Source: Methyloradius sp035460505
GTDB taxonomy: Bacteria > Pseudomonadota > Gammaproteobacteria > Burkholderiales > Methylophilaceae
NCBI GenBank assembly: GCA_035460505.1
Contig: DATHWP010000028.1
Location: 1 to 49,859, forward strand
DNA: 49,859 nucleotides
Direction: 5' to 3'
The position numbers and the translations under genes were made by a program. The first letter of the stretch is position 1. Each line of letters starts with the position of its first letter. The notes below the pieces were generated by a model that saw nothing but the letters and a program-made list of their open reading frames with translations, was not told where the DNA came from and did no database searches. Below are positions 9,063 through 16,771 of the stretch, piece after piece.

Positions 9063-9233
9063 CTATTGGAAAGTCAGCGCCAAAAAGATATAGTCAGATG
9101 TATTCTGGATGAACTTGCTATCCGCGTCATGGACTAAACAATAAGACTGCTTTCTGTAAATTTCAGGCTTTAATATCCACTCAAAGAACCTTGATATGCG
9201 CCTTAAAAAATCAGCACTCATCATTGATAGCAT
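9063..9233 (-). CDS. Possible small protein of 56 residues, unknown
   Basis: An open frame of 56 codons begins at ATG 9233 (or in-frame ATGs at 9224 and 9221) and ends with TAG at 9063. The product starts MLSMMSADFLRRISRFFEWI, is basic and aromatic near the N-terminus, and ends with a hydrophobic stretch. AAGG lies upstream, 2 nt from the first ATG and 11 nt from the second, so neither spacing is ideal. The main support is a minus-strand terminator about 75 bp downstream in an otherwise empty divergent interval. I do not recognise a family. It could equally be a decayed gene end or a noncoding transcript. Confidence 0.35.
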   Translation of the reverse strand: MLSMMSADFLRRISRFFEWILKPEIYRKQSYCLVHDADSKFIQNTSDYIFLALTFQ

Positions 9234-9285
9234 CGCCTTGCAATACTATAGTGCTTATAACTAACCAAACGAAAACACCTTAAAC

Positions 9286-10971
9286 ATGCCCATCACACTA
9301 TCCAGAATCTCACTCGCATGTTTGTTGTCCAGCTTACTTATCAGCCAAAACAGCACTGCTGCAGGCACAGATAGCCCCAACGGTCGTCAGACAGATGCTA
9401 CCAGCCAGTTTGTGTATGAATATCTGGTGGGCGAAATCGCAGGCCAACGAGGCGATTTGGGATTATCGAGTGACATATTTCTTGATCTTGCCAAAAAAAC
9501 CAGAGACCCCAGAATAGCTGAGCGTGCTGCCAAAGTATCAGCCATCGGCAATGTGCCAGCCAATGCAATTCAGGCAGTCAGGCTATGGAATGAACTCGAC
9601 CCAAGCTCAACAGAAGCGCAGCAAGCCAGCACACAGATTCTGGTTGCCGCAGGCAATTTGATTGATGCAAAACCGTATTTGCAAAAACTGCTCGCAAAAG
9701 AAGATACACGCGCTAATGGTTTTTTATATTTAAACTCGTTATTGGCACGCCAACCTGATAAAGCTGCTGTATTAGCACTTGTGCAAGAGTTGGCCTCACC
9801 CTACCCCAAACTACCTGAAGCCCACCTCACCACCGCAAATGCTGCATGGTCTGCGGGCAATACTGACTTGGCGTTCAAAGAATTGGATATAGCCGACAAA
9901 CTACGGCCAGCATGGGAAACCAGCGCAGTAGTACGTGGGCAAATCATTTACACAAAATCACCAGACGACGCTTTAAAGTTTTATAAAACATATCTAACAA
10001 AACACCCAGAAGCCAATGAAGTGAGGCTCACTCGCACACGCATACTGATTAGCCAGAAAAAGTATGAAGAAGCGAAGCCTGAGCTTGAAAAACTGGTGGA
10101 ATATTCAAAAGGTGCTCCAGAAGTCATGGTGGTTGCAGGACTGCTTGCATTCCAAACACAAGATTACGCCCAAGCACAGCAATATTTTGAGGCAGCATTA
10201 GGTCATGGCTTTAAAGACCCAGATCAACTCTATTTATATCTTGGGCAAATCGCTGAAAAACAAGGGCAAGATGATCAAGCCATTGCCTGGTACAGCAAAA
10301 CCCAACCTGGCGAGCGCTATATGGATGCCAAGCTCAATATTGCCAATATCATTGCGCGCAAACAAGGTGTGGACGAAGCACTGAAAATGCTGAATCAGGT
10401 TGAAGACTTATCTGAGCAGCAACAAGTGACATTGGCGCAGGCAAAAGCCAGCTTGCTGATTCAGGCCAAACGCTATGAAAAAGCATTTAATGTGTTGGAC
10501 AACGCCGTGAATACTGGTCCTAATACGGCTGAGCTGATCTACGACTATGCCATGGCGGCAGAGCGCACTGAGCGGCTGGATGTCACAGAAACGCAGTTAC
10601 GCAAACTGATCCAGATACGTCCTGATTATGCACAAGCCTACAATGCGCTGGGCTACACGCTGGCAGACCGCAACATCAAGCTGGATGAGGCCCGCACACT
10701 GATTGAAAAAGCCCTGCAATTAAGCCCTAATGACCATTACATACTCGACAGCATGGGCTGGGTGGAATACCGCATGGGCAAGCTGGATAAGGCAGCTGAG
10801 TATTTGCGACAAGCCTATATAGCGCAGAATGACCCTGAAATTGCTGCGCATTTAGGCGAAGTGCTTTGGCAACAAGGCAAGCATGATGAGGCCATCAAAA
10901 CCTGGAACGACGCTTTGCGCGATTTCCCTGATAATGAAGTCTTGGTGAGCACCTCCAAGAAATTCAAATAG
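9286..10971 (+). CDS. TPR-repeat protein, exported
   Basis: The 561-residue protein starts with a signal peptide (MPITLSRISLACLLSSLLIS, cleavage near STAAG) and then consists almost wholly of tetratricopeptide repeats. The clearest are at about 440-545 (AQAYNALGYTLADRNIKLDEA, HYILDSMGWVEYRMGKLDKA, PEIAAHLGEVLWQQGKHDEA). Proteins of this kind precede lolB and ispE in many Betaproteobacteria. It probably acts as a periplasmic scaffold, perhaps at the outer membrane, but the partner is unknown. It lies 32 bp before lolB and shares its direction, suggesting co-transcription. Confidence 0.88.
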   Translation: MPITLSRISLACLLSSLLISQNSTAAGTDSPNGRQTDATSQFVYEYLVGEIAGQRGDLGLSSDIFLDLAKKTRDPRIAERAAKVSAIGNVPANAIQAVRLWNELDPSSTEAQQASTQILVAAGNLIDAKPYLQKLLAKEDTRANGFLYLNSLLARQPDKAAVLALVQELASPYPKLPEAHLTTANAAWSAGNTDLAFKELDIADKLRPAWETSAVVRGQIIYTKSPDDALKFYKTYLTKHPEANEVRLTRTRILISQKKYEEAKPELEKLVEYSKGAPEVMVVAGLLAFQTQDYAQAQQYFEAALGHGFKDPDQLYLYLGQIAEKQGQDDQAIAWYSKTQPGERYMDAKLNIANIIARKQGVDEALKMLNQVEDLSEQQQVTLAQAKASLLIQAKRYEKAFNVLDNAVNTGPNTAELIYDYAMAAERTERLDVTETQLRKLIQIRPDYAQAYNALGYTLADRNIKLDEARTLIEKALQLSPNDHYILDSMGWVEYRMGKLDKAAEYLRQAYIAQNDPEIAAHLGEVLWQQGKHDEAIKTWNDALRDFPDNEVLVSTSKKFK

Positions 10972-11003
10972 CTTTAACTTTAATTTAGCCCGTTTAAATC
11001 CCT

Positions 11004-11684
11004 ATGAATATATCAACCAACTGGCTGCGTCATGCAGCCGTTTCCTTAGTGCTGACTACGCTTGCAGGCTGTGCAACCATGCAACCCGCAGTGAATGTGC
11101 AATCATCAAGCTCTGCCCAAGTGAACCAGCAACATCTTAAATCGATTGCCAGCATCAATCACTTTGGCATTCAGGGCAGGATAGGCGTGCAAACAGATAA
11201 TCGCGGGTTTTCTGGCTCAACTCGCTGGAGCCACGCGCCAGACAGCGACAGCATGGCCATCTTTTCACCGCTAGGGTCGCAAGTCGCGACCATTGAGGCC
11301 AGCGATGATGGCGTTACCCTGATTGCCGATGGCAAAACCTACAAAGCCGATGATACCGAAACACTGACACAGCAAACACTGGGCTGGCGCTTGCCGATGG
11401 AAGGCTTGCCAGATTGGGTACTAGGCCGCCCAAATCCTAATCATCTGGACTCCACGTCGGAATGGGATGCCTCTGGCCGACTCACCAAGCTCTCGCAAGA
11501 TGGCTGGAATATTGAATATAGCAATTACGTAGCGGCCTCTGGCTTTCAATTACCGCGTAAAATAACTTTGCGTAGCGTAGATGGCTATGGCGCTTCGACC
11601 GCACAAAAAGCATCGCCAAAGATTGTGCTGAAATTAGTAGTGGAGCGCTGGGATGTCATTGCAGAGCCATTACCGATAAAATAA
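11004..11684 (+). CDS. lolB: Outer-membrane lipoprotein insertase LolB
   Basis: LolB receives lipoproteins from the LolA carrier and inserts them into the inner leaflet of the outer membrane. The N-terminus is a lipoprotein signal ending in the lipobox LAGC with the acylated cysteine at 23. The body has the LolB pattern: HFGIQGRIGVQTDNRGFSGS, then the hydrophobic-loop region and WDASGRLTKLSQDGWNIEYS. The 226-residue length is slightly above the usual 190-210. The order TPR gene, lolB, ispE, tRNA-Gln, prs, rplY, pth is a classic betaproteobacterial arrangement. Confidence 0.93.
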   Translation: MNISTNWLRHAAVSLVLTTLAGCATMQPAVNVQSSSSAQVNQQHLKSIASINHFGIQGRIGVQTDNRGFSGSTRWSHAPDSDSMAIFSPLGSQVATIEASDDGVTLIADGKTYKADDTETLTQQTLGWRLPMEGLPDWVLGRPNPNHLDSTSEWDASGRLTKLSQDGWNIEYSNYVAASGFQLPRKITLRSVDGYGASTAQKASPKIVLKLVVERWDVIAEPLPIK

Positions 11685-11730
11685 CCGGCTCCAAGCTCGT
11701 CTAGCTTAACTATAAAAAGAACCCGTCATC

Positions 11731-12600
11731 ATGGATGGCTTTCAATCCTTCTCCGCACCCGCCAAGGTTAACCTGTTTTTGCATATCATCGGCCAGCGTG
11801 CTGATGGCTATCACTTGCTGCAAACCGTGTTCCGGCTGCTCGATTTTAACGACACCATCCATTTAAAAGTGCGCAGTGATGGCATCATCAACCGCACTCA
11901 AGCCATAGCAGGCGTTAGCGCAGAGCAGGATTTATGCGTACGTGCGGCAAAGTTACTCAAACTACACAGCGGTACAGATTTAGGCGTTGATATTGCAGTA
12001 GATAAGCGCATCCCCATGGGTGGTGGCTTGGGCGGCGGCAGTTCAGATGCCGCCACAGTTTTATTAGCGCTAAATAAATTATGGAACTTGAATCTGCCGC
12101 GACAAACATTGATTGACCTGGGTTTAAAGCTAGGCGCGGATGTTCCCGTATTTATCTTCGGCCAGAATGCCTGGGCTGAAAGCATTGGCGAAAAACTACA
12201 AGCTATATCGCTAGAGCCTGCTTGGTACATCATTATGACGCCGCAAGTACATGTCTCCACCGTTGAAGTTTTTAGTGCAAAGGAATTGACAAGAAACACG
12301 ATTCCCACGACAATAGCGGCCTTTTCAAGGGTCGGAGCAAGCAACAATCTCCACAATGACCTTGAACCAGTAGTTAGCCAGCAATACCCCGCCGTAGCAG
12401 CCTGTTTAGAGTGGTTGTCACAATTTACCAAGGCGCGGATGAGTGGTTCTGGCGCTTCTGTGTTTGCAGAAATCGAGAATAAAGCACTGGCAGAAGAGAT
12501 TTTGGCGAAAATGCCACATGAAATTGCTGGTGTACCTGTATTTAGATGTTTAAGCCGCGGGCTAGATAAACATCCGCTGTATGAATATGCAAGTGAGTAG
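11731..12600 (+). CDS. ispE: 4-diphosphocytidyl-2-C-methyl-D-erythritol kinase IspE
   Basis: IspE phosphorylates CDP-methylerythritol in the non-mevalonate isoprenoid pathway, which supplies the ubiquinone side chain and undecaprenyl carriers. The 289-residue protein belongs to the GHMP kinases: N-terminal APAKVNLFLHIIGQRADGYH with the conserved lysine, the glycine-rich ATP motif PMGGGLGGGSSDAA at 95-108, and the C-terminal MSGSGASVFAEI motif. The gene lies 46 bp after lolB and 58 bp before tRNA-Gln. Confidence 0.96.
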   Translation: MDGFQSFSAPAKVNLFLHIIGQRADGYHLLQTVFRLLDFNDTIHLKVRSDGIINRTQAIAGVSAEQDLCVRAAKLLKLHSGTDLGVDIAVDKRIPMGGGLGGGSSDAATVLLALNKLWNLNLPRQTLIDLGLKLGADVPVFIFGQNAWAESIGEKLQAISLEPAWYIIMTPQVHVSTVEVFSAKELTRNTIPTTIAAFSRVGASNNLHNDLEPVVSQQYPAVAACLEWLSQFTKARMSGSGASVFAEIENKALAEEILAKMPHEIAGVPVFRCLSRGLDKHPLYEYASE

Positions 12601-12658
12601 TATAGTTTTGCTTAAATAGATAAGTCATTCGTGACTTAATCTAGCATTAAAGATCAAA

Positions 12659-12735
12659 TGGGGAGTCGCCAAGCTGGTTAAGGCACCGGATTTTGATTCC
12701 GGCATGCGAAGGTTCGAATCCTTCTTCCCCAGCCA
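12659..12735 (+). tRNA. tRNA-Gln (anticodon TTG)
   Basis: A 77-nt cloverleaf folds with acceptor strand TGGGGAG pairing to TTCCCCA, a T arm with GGTTCGAATCC, and the anticodon stem CCGGA/TCCGG enclosing TTTTGAT, so the anticodon is TTG (reads CAA). CCA is encoded at 12733-12735. It stands between ispE and prs, as in many Betaproteobacteria. Confidence 0.97.
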
Positions 12736-12772
12736 GTTTTAGTAATATAATTAGCAAGATAGATAATTGAGA

Positions 12773-12801
12773 GCGTGTAGCCTTACACGCTTTTATTTTT
12801 T
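12773..12801 (+). terminator. Intrinsic terminator between tRNA-Gln and prs
   Basis: A perfect 7-bp stem GCGTGTA/TACACGC with a 4-nt loop is followed by TTTTATTTTTT. It ends only 19 bp before the prs GTG, leaving no room for a promoter in between. A consensus TATAAT lies upstream at 12746-12751, but without a good -35 at the right spacing. The prs transcript therefore either starts near 12758 and carries this hairpin as an attenuator in its leader, or arises by read-through of the tRNA terminator. Confidence 0.75.
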
Positions 12802-12820
12802 AGATGATAAGGATACGACA

Positions 12821-13771
12821 GTGGCTAATGGCGGCGTGATGGTATTTACCGGTACTGCTAACCCCTCCCTAGCCAAAGAGGTGGCCGATCATCTTGGTAT
12901 CGATCTGGGGCGCGCTACGGTAGATCGCTTCAGCGATGGCGAAGTCATGATTGAGTTGCTGGATAACGTACGTGGCAAAGATGTATTCGTACTGCAATCC
13001 ACCTGCCACCCCACCAACGACAACCTGATGGAAGTCATGGTCATGGTTGATGCCCTCCGCCGCTCATCCGCAGGCCGCATTACCGCCGCGATTCCGTATC
13101 TGGGTTATTCGCGCCAAGACAGACGTCCGCGTTCAGCACGCGTTGCAATCACCGCCAAAGTGGTTGCCAATATGCTGACCAGTGTTGGTGTAAACCGTTT
13201 ATTGACGATGGATCTGCACTCTGACCAGATTCAGGGGTTTTTCGATATTCCTGTTGATAACATTTACGCAACACCGATTTTGCTTGATGACCTAGCCAAG
13301 CAAAACTATGAGAATTTGATTATTGTTTCGCCTGATGTTGGTGGTGTAGTTCGCGCAAGAGCTGTTGCCAAGCAGATGAACTCTGACCTGGCGATTATTG
13401 ATAAGCGCCGCCCTAAGCCAAATGTGGCCAAGGTGATGAACATTATTGGCGATGTCACTGGCCGCACCTGTGTGCTGATGGATGACATGGTTGATACCGC
13501 CAATACGCTATGTGAAGCGGCTGCCGCGCTGAAAGAAAATGGCGCATCAAAAGTGGTTTCATACTGTACGCACCCAGTATTGTCTGGCAACGCAGTAGAT
13601 AGAATTATGAACTCGCAGTTGGATGAACTGGTCGTCACCAACACCATCCCACTGCGCGAAGATGCAAAGAACTGCATCAAGATTCGCCAATTGAGCACAG
13701 CAGAACTGATGGCAGAAACCATCAAGCGTATTAGTAATGAAGACTCTGTCAGCTCATTGTTTATGGATTAA
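12821..13771 (+). CDS. prs: Ribose-phosphate pyrophosphokinase Prs
   Basis: Prs makes phosphoribosyl pyrophosphate from ribose 5-phosphate and ATP for nucleotide, histidine, tryptophan and NAD synthesis. It matches strongly: RFSDGEVMIELLDNVRGKDV, PYLGYSRQDRRPRSARVAI, the DLHSDQIQGFFDIPVDN loop and the PRPP-binding VLMDDMVDTANT. The frame is open further upstream (TTG 12767), but GTG 12821 has AAGGA 7 nt upstream and gives 316 residues, the usual length, with the start MANGGVMVFTGTANPSLAK. A longer start would run through the terminator hairpin. Confidence 0.96.
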   Translation: MANGGVMVFTGTANPSLAKEVADHLGIDLGRATVDRFSDGEVMIELLDNVRGKDVFVLQSTCHPTNDNLMEVMVMVDALRRSSAGRITAAIPYLGYSRQDRRPRSARVAITAKVVANMLTSVGVNRLLTMDLHSDQIQGFFDIPVDNIYATPILLDDLAKQNYENLIIVSPDVGGVVRARAVAKQMNSDLAIIDKRRPKPNVAKVMNIIGDVTGRTCVLMDDMVDTANTLCEAAAALKENGASKVVSYCTHPVLSGNAVDRIMNSQLDELVVTNTIPLREDAKNCIKIRQLSTAELMAETIKRISNEDSVSSLFMD

Positions 13772-13808
13772 GTTTTAAGCAGCATTAGATTTAAGTAGTA
13801 CCGATTTC

Positions 13809-13868
13809 GAGCTTGGTGCAGAACATAGCAACAAGCTCACAACACTGTTATCTGGTCGCGGATAACAG
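13809..13868 (+). promoter_or_regulatory. Two-hairpin 5' leader of rplY
   Basis: Two perfect inverted repeats stand in tandem just before rplY: GAGCTTG (13809-13815) with CAAGCTC (13832-13838), and CTGTTATC (13845-13852) with GATAACAG (13861-13868) around an 8-nt loop. The second ends 6 nt before the AGGAG ribosome-binding site. E. coli L25 is known to control its own mRNA through a leader that imitates 5S rRNA. A similar autogenous control here is an inference from position and structure only. Confidence 0.5.
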
Positions 13869-13887
13869 AAATTTAGGAGCAGTAAAA

Positions 13888-14508
13888 ATGGAAATTACAA
13901 TCTTAGCAACAAAGCGCGAAGGCAAAGGTACGGGTGCGAGCCGCCGTCTCCGTCGCGCAAGCAAGGTACCAGGTGTTGTCTATGGCGCAGGCCAAGACGC
14001 AGTTAGCCTGGAGTTCGATTACAAGGCGCTGTTTCTTCAGTTCCGTCATGAAGCATTCCATGCTTCTATTTTGACGTTAGATGTTGAAGGCAAAAAAGAA
14101 TCTGTATTGCTGCGTGATTATCAAATGCACCCAGTACGTAACACGATTCAGCATATTGATTTTCAACGCGTAAGTGCTACTGAAAAAATCCACGTTAAGG
14201 TGCCATTGCACTTTATCAACCAAGATACCGCACCTGGCGTTAAAACTGGCGGCGGCATTGTGACCCACATCCTGACAGAAGCTGACGTTAGCTGCCTGGC
14301 TAAAGACCTGCCTGAGTTCATCGAGATCGATCTTGGCGCGCTTGAGTTGGGTGAGTCTATCCACTTGTCACAAATCAAACTGCCTAAGGGCGTTGAGTTT
14401 GTACAATTGGCACATGATAACGATGCATCTATCGCTTCTATCGCTCGCCCACGCGTTGCCGTGGCTGACGAAGAAACACCAGATGCAGCAGCTCCAGCTG
14501 CCGAGTAA
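13888..14508 (+). CDS. rplY: 50S ribosomal protein L25 (Ctc form)
   Basis: L25 binds 5S rRNA in the large subunit; this is the long form with an added C-terminal TL5/Ctc domain. The start MEITILATKREGKGTGASRRLRR is the usual L25 beginning, and LRDYQMHPVRNTIQHIDFQRV is the core RNA-binding region. The tail DEETPDAAAPAAE is acidic and alanine-rich, as is common in Betaproteobacteria. ATG 13888 has AGGAG 9 nt upstream; the frame extends back to 13813, but that part has no L25 similarity. The length is 206 residues. It lies 116 bp after prs with no terminator between, so it may also be read from prs. Confidence 0.96.
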   Translation: MEITILATKREGKGTGASRRLRRASKVPGVVYGAGQDAVSLEFDYKALFLQFRHEAFHASILTLDVEGKKESVLLRDYQMHPVRNTIQHIDFQRVSATEKIHVKVPLHFINQDTAPGVKTGGGIVTHILTEADVSCLAKDLPEFIEIDLGALELGESIHLSQIKLPKGVEFVQLAHDNDASIASIARPRVAVADEETPDAAAPAAE

Positions 14509-14525
14509 TTAACTACTCGCGCATT

Positions 14526-14567
14526 AAAAACGCGCCCCAATCTCTTAATGAGTTTGGGGCGCGTTTT
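14526..14567. terminator. Strong intrinsic terminator after rplY
   Basis: A GC-rich stem (CGCGCCCCAA pairing with TTGGGGCGCG) is flanked by A5 on the left and T6 on the right, so it can work in both directions. It closes the prs-rplY transcript; pth begins 75 bp further on. Confidence 0.9.
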
Positions 14568-14641
14568 TTATTTAACGAGCTTATTGTTAATGCCTGCATT
14601 TATAATCCAAACACTATGCAATCAAACCACTTCATCACATC

Positions 14642-15223
14642 ATGAACGGCATCAAACTTTTTGTCGGGCTGGGTAACCCTGGTGGCGAATATGAAGATAC
14701 ACGCCATAATGCCGGGTTTTGGTGGGTAGATCGCCTGGCAGGTATTTCCAACAGCAAGCTCGCCAAGGAATCCAAATTCTTTGGTCATGCTGGCAAATTA
14801 AAATCCAGCGCTGCGGATGAAGCCTGGCTACTCAAACCCACTACGTTTATGAATGCCAGCGGGCGCTCAGTCGGCGCACTCGCCAAGTTCTATAAAATCG
14901 CCCCTGAAGATATTCTGGTGATCCATGATGAACTTGATATTCCACCAGGTCAGGCAAAGCTCAAAAAAGGCGGTGGGCACGGCGGGCACAACGGCTTGAA
15001 AGATATTGCAGCGCATTTGGGCACCAATGATTTTTGGCGCTTACGTCTGGGCATAGGCCATCCCGGAGATAGGAACGAAGTGATTAACTTTGTATTACGC
15101 GCACCATCTAAAAACGAACTTCAATTGATTGAAACATCGATTGATGACAGCACGCCATTGCTCAACTTGTTGTTGAATGGGGAGTTTGAAGCTGCCATGC
15201 TCAAACTGCATACAAAAAAATAA
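14642..15223 (+). CDS. pth: Peptidyl-tRNA hydrolase Pth
   Basis: Pth frees tRNA from peptidyl-tRNA that has dropped off the ribosome. The 193-residue protein has all landmarks: GLGNPGGEYEDTRHNAGFW with the catalytic histidine at 22, KPTTFMNASGRSVG, IHDELDIPPGQAKLKKGGGHGGHNGLKDI and RLRLGIGHPG. No clear ribosome-binding site precedes the ATG. The TAA at 15221-15223 directly abuts the stop of the convergent HD-GYP gene. Confidence 0.96.
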   Translation: MNGIKLFVGLGNPGGEYEDTRHNAGFWWVDRLAGISNSKLAKESKFFGHAGKLKSSAADEAWLLKPTTFMNASGRSVGALAKFYKIAPEDILVIHDELDIPPGQAKLKKGGGHGGHNGLKDIAAHLGTNDFWRLRLGIGHPGDRNEVINFVLRAPSKNELQLIETSIDDSTPLLNLLLNGEFEAAMLKLHTKK

Positions 15224-16486
15224 CTACCCCGCCAGCAACAAATCTCGCTGCTGGGTTAACCAGCCCTCGCCTGAAACTGATTCTTCAAACTCCTGCGGCC
15301 AACGGCGCGATATATCCAGCAATATCGATTTAAGCTGCCACAAAGCCTCGTTGACCAAGGGAATATACTCATGGGCCAACTCAGGGTGATCATCAAATAC
15401 GTGCAATGAATCCTCAATATTACCAAGATCGATGCCCACATCTTGAAAGTCCATGCGTAAAAGCGAAACGCGCTGCTTGGCATATTCAAGCATTTGATCC
15501 GTGACACCATCTTCAACCGCAAGGTTAAATTGCTCAAATGCGCTCGCAATCAGCTTCATCTTTCCAGTCAGGTTTTTGGCATCCCCTGCACTATCAACGT
15601 TTGGATCAACATCCTGATTAATCATACTGACGATATGCCCAATCAGACCATTACCATACTGCCGCGCACTTACTTTAAGCGTTACGGCCAGCTTCTGTAA
15701 CTCAGCCAGATCATTCGACTCAAATGCCTTTGCCGATACAACCGCTATCCCCAGTATCTGGCCGCAACGGCTGATTCTATCGCCCGTCAACCCGCGTGGA
15801 TAACCCCTGCCATCCATGCGCTCATGGTGCTCAAGTATCGCCTCACCTACCGTTTTAGAAAGCTCAGGGAATTGTTTAAGCAGCATATAAGCGGTAACAG
15901 GGTGCGCATAAATATGGCGCCGCTCGTTGCTGTTCATACGATAAGTAGGCGCCAGCATCGTTGGGTCAACATGCATCATGCCAATATTATGAAACAAGGC
16001 TGATATGGCAATCGACTGTGTATCCTCCTGAGTCATTTTTTCACAATGGGCGATAAACAAGGTCAGCAGCACACTGGATAAAGCACGTTGATAAATATTG
16101 GGGAATTTCTCTTTGGAGACCGTCAGCCTGAAATATAAAGGTGGCGGCATATTAATAGCCGCAATCACCTGATTAAGGTTGAAACTTTGATTGATACTCT
16201 CGGCAATCTGTCGAAATATAGGGTTAGCATCAATCAACTGCTGAAGATCGGTAGTAATCGAATTAAGCCCGATGGGCGGCTCTGTAGTCACCGACATATC
16301 CAGCGGCAACTGCAGTTTATGGTCCACCAGCTTGTCGTATAGCTTGCTGGTGATCCTGATTCCCGCCGCGATCAGCTTGGTGCCATTCTCGGAATAGATA
16401 TCCCGGCTGGCAATAATCTCGCGTGTATCCCCTAATTCAGTCACCGCCCGCAGGTAATGATCAACTTCTGTATCGATAGCGCTCAT
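15224..16486 (-). CDS. HD-GYP-type protein with altered HD motif
   Basis: The 420-residue protein belongs to the HD-GYP family, whose active members hydrolyse cyclic di-GMP. The GYP part is intact (EHHERMDGRGYPRGLTG, GYP at 228-230). At the HD site, however, it reads ALFHNIGMMHVDP, so the metal-binding aspartate is asparagine (N167), and the usual lysine after IG is methionine. This suggests lost or changed catalysis and perhaps a sensor or binding role. The N-terminal 110 residues hold a domain resembling the start of other HD-GYP proteins (YSENGTKLIAAGIRITSKLYDKL). No membrane segment is seen. Confidence 0.82.
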   Translation of the reverse strand: MSAIDTEVDHYLRAVTELGDTREIIASRDIYSENGTKLIAAGIRITSKLYDKLVDHKLQLPLDMSVTTEPPIGLNSITTDLQQLIDANPIFRQIAESINQSFNLNQVIAAINMPPPLYFRLTVSKEKFPNIYQRALSSVLLTLFIAHCEKMTQEDTQSIAISALFHNIGMMHVDPTMLAPTYRMNSNERRHIYAHPVTAYMLLKQFPELSKTVGEAILEHHERMDGRGYPRGLTGDRISRCGQILGIAVVSAKAFESNDLAELQKLAVTLKVSARQYGNGLIGHIVSMINQDVDPNVDSAGDAKNLTGKMKLIASAFEQFNLAVEDGVTDQMLEYAKQRVSLLRMDFQDVGIDLGNIEDSLHVFDDHPELAHEYIPLVNEALWQLKSILLDISRRWPQEFEESVSGEGWLTQQRDLLLAG

Positions 16487-16599
16487 CTGTTTTTATTAAT
16501 CCCGCAATCAACTTTAGGCCGCAAGATTTAACATCTTATTTTCAAATTTACAAAGCAATAATAATACCCATACCTAAACCCCTTTGCACATATTGAGTA

Positions 16600-16708
16600 A
16601 TACCCTTTGGTGTCGGGTATCGTAAAAGGTACAATATGCGCCTTGGGAGACATGGCAACGGTGCATATTATTTTCAGCCCTCATGCTTCACCACACAACA
16701 AACCCTGA
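16600..16708 (+). promoter_or_regulatory. ychF promoter region with an operator-like repeat and a short leader ORF
   Basis: A sigma-70-like promoter is visible as TTGGTG (16607-16612), 17 bp, TACAAT (16630-16635). The repeat ATACCC (16600-16605)/GGGTAT (16615-16620) overlaps its -35. Downstream, GGGAG precedes an 18-codon ORF (16652-16708, beginning MATVHIIF), which could be a leader peptide 63 nt before ychF. The rest of the 285-bp gap (16487-16771) is AT-rich and shows nothing else. Confidence 0.45.
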
Positions 16709-16771
16709 ATTGCCTGCTTTAAAGCCAGAATTTACAGGTAGATCACTGATTGAAAAGGTTAATCACTCACT

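Noticed and set aside
11898..12431. 177-residue minus ORF opposite ispE
   Set aside because: Antisense shadow of a well-recognised enzyme.
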